Positions 7,879-15,729 of a stretch of 58,471 nucleotides of DNA are shown here, piece after piece. The notes under the pieces were generated by a model, which saw nothing but the letters and a program-made list of their open reading frames with translations, did no database searches and had not been told where the DNA came from. Each line of letters begins with the position of its first letter. Position 1 is the stretch's first letter. Source of the DNA: Lachnospiraceae bacterium (GTDB lineage: Bacteria; Bacillota; Clostridia; Lachnospirales; Lachnospiraceae); the NCBI GenBank assembly GCA_021203465.1, contig JAJQBC010000092.1:1-58471 (forward strand). The letters are read 5' to 3'. The translations under genes and the position numbers were made by a program.

Positions 7879-8001
7879 CACAACACTTGTCGTGTGATTT
7901 TATTTTATCCTGTTACGATTCATTCATCAAGCAACAATATCCGGCAAATGTCGCATAATCGGCAATCGTCGCTTGCCGCTCCGGGAAATATCCTGTACAA
8001 T
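7879..8001. promoter_or_regulatory. TetR operator/promoter region B (hydrolase/rhomboid)
   Basis: Shares the sequence ATCAAGCAACAAT and the spacing of regions A and C. Operator-like repeats are CACAACACTTGTCGTG (about 7879-7896) and GGCAAATGTCGC (7943-7954). The plus-strand promoter is TTGCCG (7973-7978), 17 bases, TACAAT (7996-8001). The third repeat seen in regions A and C is not preserved here. The minus-strand promoter should serve the alpha/beta hydrolase and DUF2156 genes. Confidence 0.6.
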
Positions 8002-8028
8002 AGAATGCAGATCGAAGGAAAACCAGAT

Positions 8029-8628
8029 ATGAACAAAATCAAAAAATGGGGACGCCGCAACGCGATTGCGATCGGGCTTGTCATACTGTTCAGCGTAATC
8101 TTTCTGGCGTCGCAGCGTGTAGAGAATATTTTATTATACTATGGAACTACCGGTATACAGTATCTTGGCGGAGAGTATTACCGTTTTTTTACTTGTCTGT
8201 TCTTGCACTACGACCTCGGGCATCTGCTGGCCAATTCTGCCGCCCTGCTTTCGGTGAGTTCTCTGCTTACTCCGTTTTTAAGGAACAGACAGATGGTCTT
8301 CCTCTTTCTGTCGGGCGGTATTCTGTCGGAAATCGCGTATTCTGTCATCATCTCTGAACAGATATACGACATTGGCGCCTCAAGCGGAATTTTTGCGCTG
8401 ATTGCCTGCCTGCTTGTGTGTCATCTCCGGTTCCCGAAGCGGCTCCATCCGGTATGCTACAGATCGGATGGTATCATTGTCCTGGTATATTTTGTGTTCG
8501 CGAACACAAGCGTCAGCGCATTTCTGGTTCACACCTTCGGCTTCGCGGCGGGAATTTTAATCAGCTTTGTCATGGTGTCAATCGGGCGGATCGCCGTACA
8601 CGCCCCCGCGGATGATTGCCCACAATAA
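8029..8628 (+). CDS. Rhomboid-family intramembrane serine protease
   Basis: A 199-residue polytopic membrane protein with six likely helices. HYDLGHLLANS (residues ~63-73) is the rhomboid HxxxxHxxxN motif on helix 2. GASSGIF (~115-121) carries the catalytic serine, and HTFGFAAG (~168-175) the catalytic histidine. The start at 8029 follows GAAGGA (8014-8019). It is divergent from the alpha/beta hydrolase and shares operator region B, so it probably belongs to the TetR regulon. It converges on the esterase gene with a 7-base gap. The substrate is unknown. Confidence 0.85.
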   Translation: MNKIKKWGRRNAIAIGLVILFSVIFLASQRVENILLYYGTTGIQYLGGEYYRFFTCLFLHYDLGHLLANSAALLSVSSLLTPFLRNRQMVFLFLSGGILSEIAYSVIISEQIYDIGASSGIFALIACLLVCHLRFPKRLHPVCYRSDGIIVLVYFVFANTSVSAFLVHTFGFAAGILISFVMVSIGRIAVHAPADDCPQ

Positions 8629-8635
8629 CAGAAAG

Positions 8636-9322
8636 TTACTGCTGCAAGGCCCACCGCAGCCCCGCGGCCGTCCTTCCGGTGGAGTTGTGATAGTGATTTC
8701 CCGCGTTCAGCCGAAACGTAGTCTGAATCCCCTTTTCCGAATAATACTGCTCCAGAAAGCGCGTATTGTCCTCCACAGGGGCAAGATACGGATTTTTGGT
8801 GTGGCTCTCCTTATCTCCCAGGGAGAAATACATGACCTTCACCGCCTCTGAGATCTGATTCTGCTGCACAAAGGAAAGGAAATCCGGATACCACAGCGAA
8901 CCGGAGGCGGAGACAATGCGGGAAAAGCAGTCGGTTTTATAAGCCGCGTAAACGGCGAACAGCCCTGCAAGGGAGTAACCGGACAGCACACAGTATTCCG
9001 GCGGAGCCGGAAGCGCCTCCCTGATCTCCGGCAACAGTTCTATAAGCAGCTGATCTAAATAAGCATCCGCACCGCCGGAGCACGGCGTGTCGCCCTTCGC
9101 GATCGGCGGAATCGGCCAGGGCGTCATCTCGTCGTCCCAGTCCACACCATTAATCACCGCAAGGGAAAATTCCGGACAGCCAAGCTTCTGACAGTCCTGC
9201 CAGAGCTTTTTCCCTTCGCCCATCACGGCGTGATAGATGACCAGCGGTGCGGCCTGCGGCGCACGGTAAAGCTGTATTGTCTTGCCGCCGTAACACAGTT
9301 TGACTGCTTTTTCTTCTCTCAC
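8636..9322 (-). CDS. Esterase of the Fes/esterase-D-like alpha/beta hydrolase family
   Basis: A 228-residue predicted serine esterase with nucleophile motif GYSLAG near residue 116. The late Asp region is YFSLGDKES and the His is in AGNHYHNS. It has no signal peptide. The start is GTG at 9322, behind a GGGGTGAG stretch and only 4 bases after the stop of the GNAT gene, which marks it as the last gene of the eight-gene operon. This family includes siderophore and carbohydrate esterases. Here, beside an adenylation ligase and an acetyltransferase, a role in releasing or trimming an ester- or amide-linked small molecule is an inference. Confidence 0.8.
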   Translation of the reverse strand: MREEKAVKLCYGGKTIQLYRAPQAAPLVIYHAVMGEGKKLWQDCQKLGCPEFSLAVINGVDWDDEMTPWPIPPIAKGDTPCSGGADAYLDQLLIELLPEIREALPAPPEYCVLSGYSLAGLFAVYAAYKTDCFSRIVSASGSLWYPDFLSFVQQNQISEAVKVMYFSLGDKESHTKNPYLAPVEDNTRFLEQYYSEKGIQTTFRLNAGNHYHNSTGRTAAGLRWALQQ

Positions 9323-9326
9323 GTTC

Positions 9327-9800
9327 TCACCCCGGTTCTTTCATATATTTCAGATACCCGTCCATCTCGCAGAATCCCAGCTCCCTGTAGAGAGGATACG
9401 CGCTTTCGGACGCTTCCAGATAGATTTTACCGGCTCCGCGCTCCTTCGCCTCCTGCAGCAGCCACTCGACAATCGCCTTTCCGATGCCGCGCCGACGCAT
9501 GGCAGGAATCGTGTAAATATTCATGAAATACGCGCACCTGCCGCTCGGATTATCCGGCGAGGGCATCTCCTGATAGAGACAGACACCACCGCAGCCGACC
9601 GTCTTTCCCTCCGTCTGGGCGAAGCAGGCGATGTGCTCTCTTCTCTCCAGAGCGCTGAGATAATACTGTCGGTTCGCGGCGATGAGGTCATCCATATTTT
9701 CTTCCATCGGAATGGAAAATACTTCCCGCAGGACAATCTCCCGCCAGCGCAGCAGTTCCTCTATGTCCGGACTGTCCGCGCTCTTTATCGTAATCTCCAT
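9327..9800 (-). CDS. GNAT-family N-acetyltransferase
   Basis: A 157-residue acetyl-CoA-dependent acyltransferase. The acetyl-CoA pyrophosphate loop motif is MRRRGIGKAI (residues ~100-109); GCGGVCLYQ, AYFMNIYTIP and AYPLYRELGFCEMDGYLKY complete the GNAT fold. The start at 9800 comes 1 base after the ligase stop codon, so it is translated together with the ligase. The acceptor is unknown. Pieces of a second copy survive at 1820-1910. Confidence 0.88.
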   Translation of the reverse strand: MEITIKSADSPDIEELLRWREIVLREVFSIPMEENMDDLIAANRQYYLSALERREHIACFAQTEGKTVGCGGVCLYQEMPSPDNPSGRCAYFMNIYTIPAMRRRGIGKAIVEWLLQEAKERGAGKIYLEASESAYPLYRELGFCEMDGYLKYMKEPG

Positions 9801-9801
9801 T

Positions 9802-11271
9802 TTAGCAGTCTCCTTCCTTCAATACAAGCGGCAGGCTTTTCAGATCCGGCTTTCCGTTCGGCGTCAGGGGAATGTGATCCATCAGCACAAAAAATTCCGG
9901 TATCATAAAGGAAGTCAGATAGCGCGAAAGCTTCTTCTTTACCTCAGAAAGGACAAACTTTTCGTCCTCCGGGACAACATAGGCCGTCAGATAAGAAAGA
10001 CCCTGCTCATCCGTGCACGGGCAGACCACGGCGGTCTGCACCTCCTCACAGTCGCAGAGCACGTTTTCCACTTCCTCCGGCTCCACCCGTTTCCCCAGTA
10101 TCATCACCTGGGAATCCCTGCGGTGCAGGAAGGCCAGGTTGCCATCCGGCAGGAGCCGTCCCAGATCGCCGCTCCGATAGAGAGGCTTCCCATCCGCCCC
10201 GGTCACAAACATTTCATTCTTACTCTTGTCGAGATAGCCGCCGGAGACGCCGTCTCCCGCGATACAGATTTCCCCGACAGAACCGGCAGGAACGGGATTC
10301 ATCTTCTCATCCAGAAGCTCCATCCTTGTGCCGGGCACTGCCTTCCCGACCGGATAGGTGCCGTCGTCCAGGGCTTTCTGTCCGTTGCAGCAGAAATAAC
10401 TGCAGCACACCGTCGTCTCCGACGGCCCGTAGGTATTGTAGACTGTGACCTGTGGCAGAAGATGATTCACATAGCTCTCCCGCAGGACGTCGCCGCCGCT
10501 GATCAGGAGCCGCAGACTGGAAGGGATTTCCTCCAGCTCATTCATTTCCATCAGAAGATAAGGGAATCCGCTGATGATCGTCACCTGCTTTTCCTGGACA
10601 TACTCCATCAGAGAAACGATATCCGCCCTCGCGCGCCCGTCCGGGATGGCAAGCGCCGCGCCGGAGAGAAGTGTGGTAAAGACCTCCTCGACAAAGATAT
10701 CAAAAGAACATACTGAATACTGGAGCATGATGTCTCCGGCTGCCGGATGAAATTCCTGCCGAAACGCGCGCACGTAATGGCATACGTTCGCGTTTGTCAT
10801 GCAGACACCTTTGGGCACACCGGTGGAGCCGGAAGTGTAAAGGACGTATGCGAGGGACTCTTGTCTCGCCGCACAGTCCTCTGTCGGCGTGGATTCTCCT
10901 TCTTTTATGTCTTCCAGAAACAACAGGGGAAAGCCTTCCAGCTTCTCCTGATATTTCCGCTGCGTGATGAGGAAGCCCACGCCGCTCTCCTTCATCATGA
11001 AGCGAATACGCTCCTCCGGAAAATCCGGCTCCGCGGGAACATAGGCCGCCCCCGTTTTTAATACGGCCAAGATGGACGCGATCTGATCCGCCCCATGATC
11101 CGTCACAATCCCGATGAAATCTGCACGTGACGGGAAATTTCCCTCAATGGTACAAATCCGGCGGTCGAGCTGCTCATAGGTCAGTGACAGTTCTTTTTCT
11201 ACAATGGCTGTACGCGCGGGGGATTGTTTTACGACTTTTTTTAATTGCTCATAAATGATGGAATTACTCAT
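9802..11271 (-). CDS. Stand-alone amino-acid adenylation (NRPS A-domain-type) ligase
   Basis: A 489-residue AMP-forming enzyme with all core A-domain motifs: LTYEQLD, LYTSGSTGVPKGV (~147), YGPSETTV (~283), GEICIAGDGVSGGY, YRSGDLG, RRDSQVMILGKRVEPEEVE and PNGKPDLKSL with the catalytic Lys. The SFDIFVEEVF segment has the Asp that holds the amino group of amino-acid substrates, so an amino acid is more likely than a fatty acid. A Glu three residues later and V-C after YGPSETT hint at a basic residue such as lysine, but this is weak. No carrier, condensation or thioesterase domain follows. The start at 11271 is 27 bases after the macrodomain gene; the stop is 1 base from GNAT. Confidence 0.87.
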   Translation of the reverse strand: MSNSIIYEQLKKVVKQSPARTAIVEKELSLTYEQLDRRICTIEGNFPSRADFIGIVTDHGADQIASILAVLKTGAAYVPAEPDFPEERIRFMMKESGVGFLITQRKYQEKLEGFPLLFLEDIKEGESTPTEDCAARQESLAYVLYTSGSTGVPKGVCMTNANVCHYVRAFRQEFHPAAGDIMLQYSVCSFDIFVEEVFTTLLSGAALAIPDGRARADIVSLMEYVQEKQVTIISGFPYLLMEMNELEEIPSSLRLLISGGDVLRESYVNHLLPQVTVYNTYGPSETTVCCSYFCCNGQKALDDGTYPVGKAVPGTRMELLDEKMNPVPAGSVGEICIAGDGVSGGYLDKSKNEMFVTGADGKPLYRSGDLGRLLPDGNLAFLHRRDSQVMILGKRVEPEEVENVLCDCEEVQTAVVCPCTDEQGLSYLTAYVVPEDEKFVLSEVKKKLSRYLTSFMIPEFFVLMDHIPLTPNGKPDLKSLPLVLKEGDC

Positions 11272-11298
11272 ATTGTCGACTTTCTGTTATGCCTTTTT

Positions 11299-12402
11299 TC
11301 AACTGTGCTGCTTCTCTGGAAATCTGGAAAAATTCCTGCAAAACTCCCTGTAGTTATAATCTTTCTCCGGGCGGCAGAGCACTGCAAAATCAATGGAGGC
11401 AAACGGCAGGCCGCCTTCCTGTATTGCCCGGTAAAACAGATCAGAGACAAGCGCTGCGTCATTGCCAAACACCCCGCAGCCAAAGGCTCCCAGAATCAGA
11501 TGGCGATAGTGCTGCGACGCGGCGACCAGCAGCATCCCCTGAACGCGCTTATAAAGCATCTCTTCGTATTCCTGCTGTGACATTCCTTCCAGACCCATGC
11601 GGATCATCGGCGCCGCACAACTCATGACAGAGATCGAAAATGGCTCAGAGAGTATTTCCGCGGAGGCATCCTTCAGCACCTCCACGCAGGGAGATAGCAT
11701 CACGCCGTCCGAACCCATGCGTGTCTTTCTTGCATTATTATAGTCATAATATTTCTTCGCCTCCCCGCTTTCCAGCGACAGCAGAAGAGACGTCCTGCGG
11801 CAGAGATCCTCCTCCTGCGCGCTGGCTCCGTCCCTCGTGCGGCCGCCCGGGCGCGTGGCGCTCGCCAGATTCAAGACAAGGATACAAGACTCAGGCTCTC
11901 CGTTTTCTTTTAATTCCTGATATCTTCTCTGCGCGAGGACAAGGGAGTCTATATTCTCACAGCTGAACGTACAGATACTGCTCTGTAGCTGTTTTTCATT
12001 GTCCTTACCGAAAGTATCCTGTTTGAAGTGTTCTGTCTGAGATAAAGCAGTATCGTTATCTCCAGTTAAAAAGTCAGATAAAGCAGAGACTGTGTTACTT
12101 TCTGGCTCAGTCCGCAGCGAATCGATATCCTCCGGCAGAAATACCTGGATTTCCCGCATCTGCTCTGGTGAAAAGCGCAGATTTACCTCCCGACCGTCTT
12201 TTTCATAGCTGCCTTTTTCCAGAATATCCAGCGTGTCCCCCAGTATCTCCACATTCCTTTTCCTGCGCATTTCCTTTTGCCGCTCTCTTTCCTGAATTTC
12301 TTCTTCGGAGAGCCCCTTATATTCCGCGGCCTGCACCTGCGCCGCCAGCTTCTGTAACTGTTCTTCCTCCGTCAACTCCCGTTTGGTTTCCTGCTCAGCC
12401 AT
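11299..12402 (-). CDS. TIGR02452-type PARG-like macrodomain protein
   Basis: A 367-residue protein. Residues 1-45 are charged and probably coiled-coil; residues ~46-360 are the bacterial poly(ADP-ribose) glycohydrolase-like macrodomain (NVEILGDTLDILEKGSY at the family start). The signature near residue 184 reads RPGGRTRDGASAQEEDLCR: the QEE catalytic loop is intact, but the usual third Gly of the GGG loop is Arg. ILGAFGCGVFGND is the second ADP-ribose-binding loop. The family removes ADP-ribose from proteins or nucleic acid. The ATG overlaps the stop of the sirtuin gene by 8 bases, suggesting coupled synthesis of writer and eraser. Confidence 0.85.
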   Translation of the reverse strand: MAEQETKRELTEEEQLQKLAAQVQAAEYKGLSEEEIQERERQKEMRRKRNVEILGDTLDILEKGSYEKDGREVNLRFSPEQMREIQVFLPEDIDSLRTEPESNTVSALSDFLTGDNDTALSQTEHFKQDTFGKDNEKQLQSSICTFSCENIDSLVLAQRRYQELKENGEPESCILVLNLASATRPGGRTRDGASAQEEDLCRRTSLLLSLESGEAKKYYDYNNARKTRMGSDGVMLSPCVEVLKDASAEILSEPFSISVMSCAAPMIRMGLEGMSQQEYEEMLYKRVQGMLLVAASQHYRHLILGAFGCGVFGNDAALVSDLFYRAIQEGGLPFASIDFAVLCRPEKDYNYREFCRNFSRFPEKQHS

Positions 12403-13105
12403 TTCCGCTCCTCACTTCCTTCAGCTTCTGAAAGACTTCATCAGACCCTTCCCGGATATTCAGATCCGCCTCGCGGTCAAAGCCTGTATGACCCGGGTTG
12501 ATCTGAACAATCACGGCGTCCCTTCTCCGATAACCCCAGTAGACGCCTCCATAGTTTCCGTGCGTCCCGATGACAAGAATCAGATCCGCTTTCGAGATCC
12601 AGTTTCTGGCTTTTCTGACATCCTCATCCCAGAGGCCGATATGGCTGTAAAGCGGCCAGGGCTGGATCTCGCCTCCGCAGGACTCGCATCGGGGCAGCTC
12701 CTTCTGTCTCCAGATCTCATACGTATCATAGTGGCGGCCGCACTTTTCACAGCAGTTGACCTGAAGGCTTCCCTGAATCTCCGCTACATTTCGGGAACCG
12801 GCAATCGTGTGCATGCAATCTACATTGGTCGTGATAATCCCGATGAGTTTTCCTTCTTTTTCCAGATCTGCCAGAGCATAATGCGCAAAGCTCGGTTCAT
12901 AGGAAAACATGGTCTCCAGATAAGTAGGCAGAAAAGAGCCGCCCCCAGAACCGCGGCGCGCGAAGCGCATCTGTCCATAGGTCACCCCTCCACCGGCAAC
13001 CGAAATCCCCGCGCCGGTCGTGGCGACGATATTTTCGCTCTGGTCTATATAATCGGCCAGTTTCTGTATCTGATCTGTGCTCTGATCTCCCTTCCAGAAT
13101 CCCAT
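12395..13105 (-). CDS. Divergent sirtuin, class-M-like (Sir2-a)
   Basis: A 236-residue sirtuin. It has ATTGAGISVAGGG (NAD loop, ~30), GIITTNVDCMHTIAGS (~90-105), a four-Cys zinc ribbon (CEKCG and CESCG) and DLILVIGTHGN. The catalytic His of the normal HG motif is Gln (EIQG, ~108), and the PDFR stretch after GAG is missing. In SirTM enzymes, which ADP-ribosylate proteins rather than deacylate them, the same His is Gln, so mono-ADP-ribosyltransferase activity is the better guess. It is followed by an overlapping PARG-like macrodomain gene and preceded by a second sirtuin. Confidence 0.85.
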   Translation of the reverse strand: MGFWKGDQSTDQIQKLADYIDQSENIVATTGAGISVAGGGVTYGQMRFARRGSGGGSFLPTYLETMFSYEPSFAHYALADLEKEGKLIGIITTNVDCMHTIAGSRNVAEIQGSLQVNCCEKCGRHYDTYEIWRQKELPRCESCGGEIQPWPLYSHIGLWDEDVRKARNWISKADLILVIGTHGNYGGVYWGYRRRDAVIVQINPGHTGFDREADLNIREGSDEVFQKLKEVRSGNG

Positions 13106-13143
13106 AAGCGATCTCTCCTCTCTTATTGCAGGGTTGCAAACTA

Positions 13144-13863
13144 CTACAGGATCGCAGCCAGCACATCCGCCGCGTCCGCCCGGATATTCAGATCCGCAAT
13201 CCGGTCAAACTGCGTCCCGGATGGGTTGATCTGCACCAGCTTTGTCCCTGACTGCATACGGCTTAAGTATTCCTCGCTACGGAATCCGGTGGTACCGATG
13301 ACAAGCACCAGATCTGCCCCGGAGATCATATCGGCGGCTTTTCGCATGCTCTCCGCAGAGACAGCCGCAGTCTCCTTGAAATCTCCGCAGAAGCCTGTTG
13401 GCATCAGCGGCGCTCCGCATTTCTCACAGCGCGGCGCATGCCCCTGATTCCACACCTGATAATCATAGCAGCGCGTACCACAGTCAATACAGACGTTATC
13501 GCGGAAACTTCCCTGAAATTCCACCACATTCTGCGATCCGGCAATGGTATGCAGGCAGTCCAGGTTCTGTGTGACGATGCCATAGAGCTTCCCATGATTT
13601 TCCAGCTCTGCGAGCTGCTTATGGACAGGACTCGGCCCCTTGACAAAAGTCACATCCAGGAAAGCGTTTTTCATTACCTTATAAAATTCCTCTGGATTTT
13701 TTCGGACATACGAAGCAGAAAAAATCCGCCCTGCATTCAGCCTGCCGACGCTCTGCTTCAGCCTGCTCACGCCGTAGAGGTAAGAAATCCCTGCGCCGGT
13801 GACGGCGACAGTCTTCCGGCTCGCATCCATATATTCTTTTAACTGACTGTATTCTTTCTTCAT
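13144..13863 (-). CDS. Divergent sirtuin, class-M-like (Sir2-b)
   Basis: A 239-residue sirtuin, clearly related to but distinct from the next gene. It shows VAVTGAGISYLYG (~20-32), GIVTQNLDCLHTIAGSQN (~95-112), a zinc ribbon with CIDCG and CEKCG, and DLVLVIGTTGF. The catalytic His is replaced by Gln (VEFQGS, ~116), as in its neighbour. ATG 13863 follows AAGAGGT and lies 17 bases after the ABC subunit gene. Two different sirtuins with the same substitution suggest a heterodimer or two targets. Deacylase activity would be unusual without the His. Confidence 0.85.
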   Translation of the reverse strand: MKKEYSQLKEYMDASRKTVAVTGAGISYLYGVSRLKQSVGRLNAGRIFSASYVRKNPEEFYKVMKNAFLDVTFVKGPSPVHKQLAELENHGKLYGIVTQNLDCLHTIAGSQNVVEFQGSFRDNVCIDCGTRCYDYQVWNQGHAPRCEKCGAPLMPTGFCGDFKETAAVSAESMRKAADMISGADLVLVIGTTGFRSEEYLSRMQSGTKLVQINPSGTQFDRIADLNIRADAADVLAAIL

Positions 13864-13880
13864 TTTTACCTCTTTTCGCT

Positions 13881-15716
13881 TCAGGATGCCTGTTCAAACT
13901 GGCTGTTGTAGAGTTCGGCGTAGAAGCCGTTCTGCCGCAGCAGTTCCTCGTGATTTCCCTGTTCCACAATATCCCCGTTCCGCATGACCAGGATGATGTC
14001 TGCATTCTTGATCGTAGAGAGCCGGTGCGCGATGACGAAGCTCGTGCGCTTATCCGTCAACTTATCCATCGCCTGCTGCGTCAGCATTTCCGTCCGTGTG
14101 TCCACGCTGGAAGTCGCCTCGTCAAGGATCAGCATGGGACTGTTCTGGATCATCGCCCGGGCGATCGTCATCAGCTGCTTCTGCCCGGCAGAGATGGACG
14201 TGTTGTCCCTCAGGATTGAGTCATATCCGTTCGGCAGCGCCTGGATGAACTTGTGGATGCCGCAGGCTTCACAGGCCTCGATCATCTGTCCTTCCGTGAC
14301 GCCCTTTGTATTATAGAGAAGGTTTTCACGAACCGTTCCCTCAAAAAGCCAGGTATCCTGCAGCACCATGCCGAACTGGCTGTGCACATTACTCCGCGGG
14401 ATATTCTCCGTCGGAACCCCATCGATCAGGATGCTTCCGCCCGTCGGCTCGAAGAAGCGCATCAGCAGGTTGACCATCGTGGTCTTGCCCGCGCCGGTCG
14501 GTCCGACGATCGCCACCTTCTGTCCCGGCTTCACCTTGACGCTGAAATCGTGGATAATCTCCTTTTCCGGCGCATTCGGGTAGGCAAATTTCACATGGCG
14601 GAACTCCACCTCGCCGCGCACCTTATCAATGCGCTCCTTCTTTGCGGATTCATCCTCCATCTCCTCCTCCGCAAGGAACTCGAAGACCCGCTCGGAGGCC
14701 GCCGCACAGGACTGCACCTGCGTCATTGCCTGCGAGATCTGACGCAGCGGCGATTCAAACAGGCGCGTGTAGATCAGAAAGGCCGTGATCACACCGAAGG
14801 TGATTCTCCCATTGATAATCTGCGAAGCGCCCACCACGCAGACCGCCACATAGCCCAGATTTCCGATGAAGGCCATCAGCGGCTGTATCAGGCCGGACAG
14901 AAACTGGGAGCGGAAGTTTGCGTTCTTCACCGCCCGGTTGTAGGCGGAAAACTGATCCCGTACCTCATCCTCCGCGTTCAGGATACGGATCACATCGTGG
15001 CCGTTGTACATTTCCTCGATATAGCCGTTCAGCACGCCGAGGCTTTCCTGCCTGGCCGTGAAATATTTCTGCGAGCGGCTCATGATCAGCACCATCAGGA
15101 CAAGGCCGATGAGCGTCGCGACCACGGTCGTTGTTGCCAGCACCCAGTCGGTGTAATACATCATGATCAGACAGCCAATGAACTGCGCGACCGCCGTAAC
15201 GAGGTTCGACAGGCTGTTCGACATGGCCTGCCCGATCATGTCCACGTCGTTGGTCATACGCGAGAGCACATCGCCTGCGGCATTTCCGGAGAAATACTTG
15301 AGCGGCAGGCGGTTGATCTTGGTGCTGATGTCCCCGCGCAGCCATTTGGCTGTCCGCTGCGTCACGGTCTGCATGATAAAGTGCTGTGTGAAATTGCATA
15401 AAGCACTTAAAAGATAAATACCGACCAGCAGCATTGCCACGCTACGGATTCCGGCCATGTCGATAACGCCGGAGAGTCCGTCGTAAATATAATCCGTCAG
15501 GCGGCTGATCTGGTTCGGCCCGATGATCGTAAAGACCGCGCCGACCGCAGCCAGTATGAGCGCAAAGGCAATAATCCCCGCCTGGCCTCTGACATAGGAG
15601 AGCAGGCTGAGCAAGGCTCCTTTCATGTCCTTCGCTTTTCCTCCGCCCATGCCGCCCATCGGCCCGCGTCCCATGGGTCCCCGTCTCATCGGGGCTCCGC
15701 TTCTTGATTCTGGCAT
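13881..15716 (-). CDS. ABC exporter subunit (canonical Walker B)
   Basis: A 611-residue half-transporter: a Gly/Met/Arg-rich N-terminus (PMRRGPMGRGPMGGMGGG), six transmembrane helices (about residues 40-320) and a nucleotide-binding domain. Walker A GPTGAGKTT is near 407, the signature is ISAGQKQ (degenerate from LSGGQ), and Walker B MLILDEAT near 532 has the catalytic Glu. It pairs with the gene immediately upstream as a heterodimeric exporter of the LmrCD/TM287-288 type. The start at 15716 follows GGAGGT. These exporters move drugs, peptides or lipids out of the cell; the cargo here may be the product of the downstream enzymes. Confidence 0.9.
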   Translation of the reverse strand: MPESRSGAPMRRGPMGRGPMGGMGGGKAKDMKGALLSLLSYVRGQAGIIAFALILAAVGAVFTIIGPNQISRLTDYIYDGLSGVIDMAGIRSVAMLLVGIYLLSALCNFTQHFIMQTVTQRTAKWLRGDISTKINRLPLKYFSGNAAGDVLSRMTNDVDMIGQAMSNSLSNLVTAVAQFIGCLIMMYYTDWVLATTTVVATLIGLVLMVLIMSRSQKYFTARQESLGVLNGYIEEMYNGHDVIRILNAEDEVRDQFSAYNRAVKNANFRSQFLSGLIQPLMAFIGNLGYVAVCVVGASQIINGRITFGVITAFLIYTRLFESPLRQISQAMTQVQSCAAASERVFEFLAEEEMEDESAKKERIDKVRGEVEFRHVKFAYPNAPEKEIIHDFSVKVKPGQKVAIVGPTGAGKTTMVNLLMRFFEPTGGSILIDGVPTENIPRSNVHSQFGMVLQDTWLFEGTVRENLLYNTKGVTEGQMIEACEACGIHKFIQALPNGYDSILRDNTSISAGQKQLMTIARAMIQNSPMLILDEATSSVDTRTEMLTQQAMDKLTDKRTSFVIAHRLSTIKNADIILVMRNGDIVEQGNHEELLRQNGFYAELYNSQFEQAS

Positions 15717-15729
15717 ACTATGCACCTCC

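Noticed and set aside
9682-10716. Long plus-strand open frame opposite the adenylation ligase
   Set aside because: A shadow of a gene with complete A-domain motifs.
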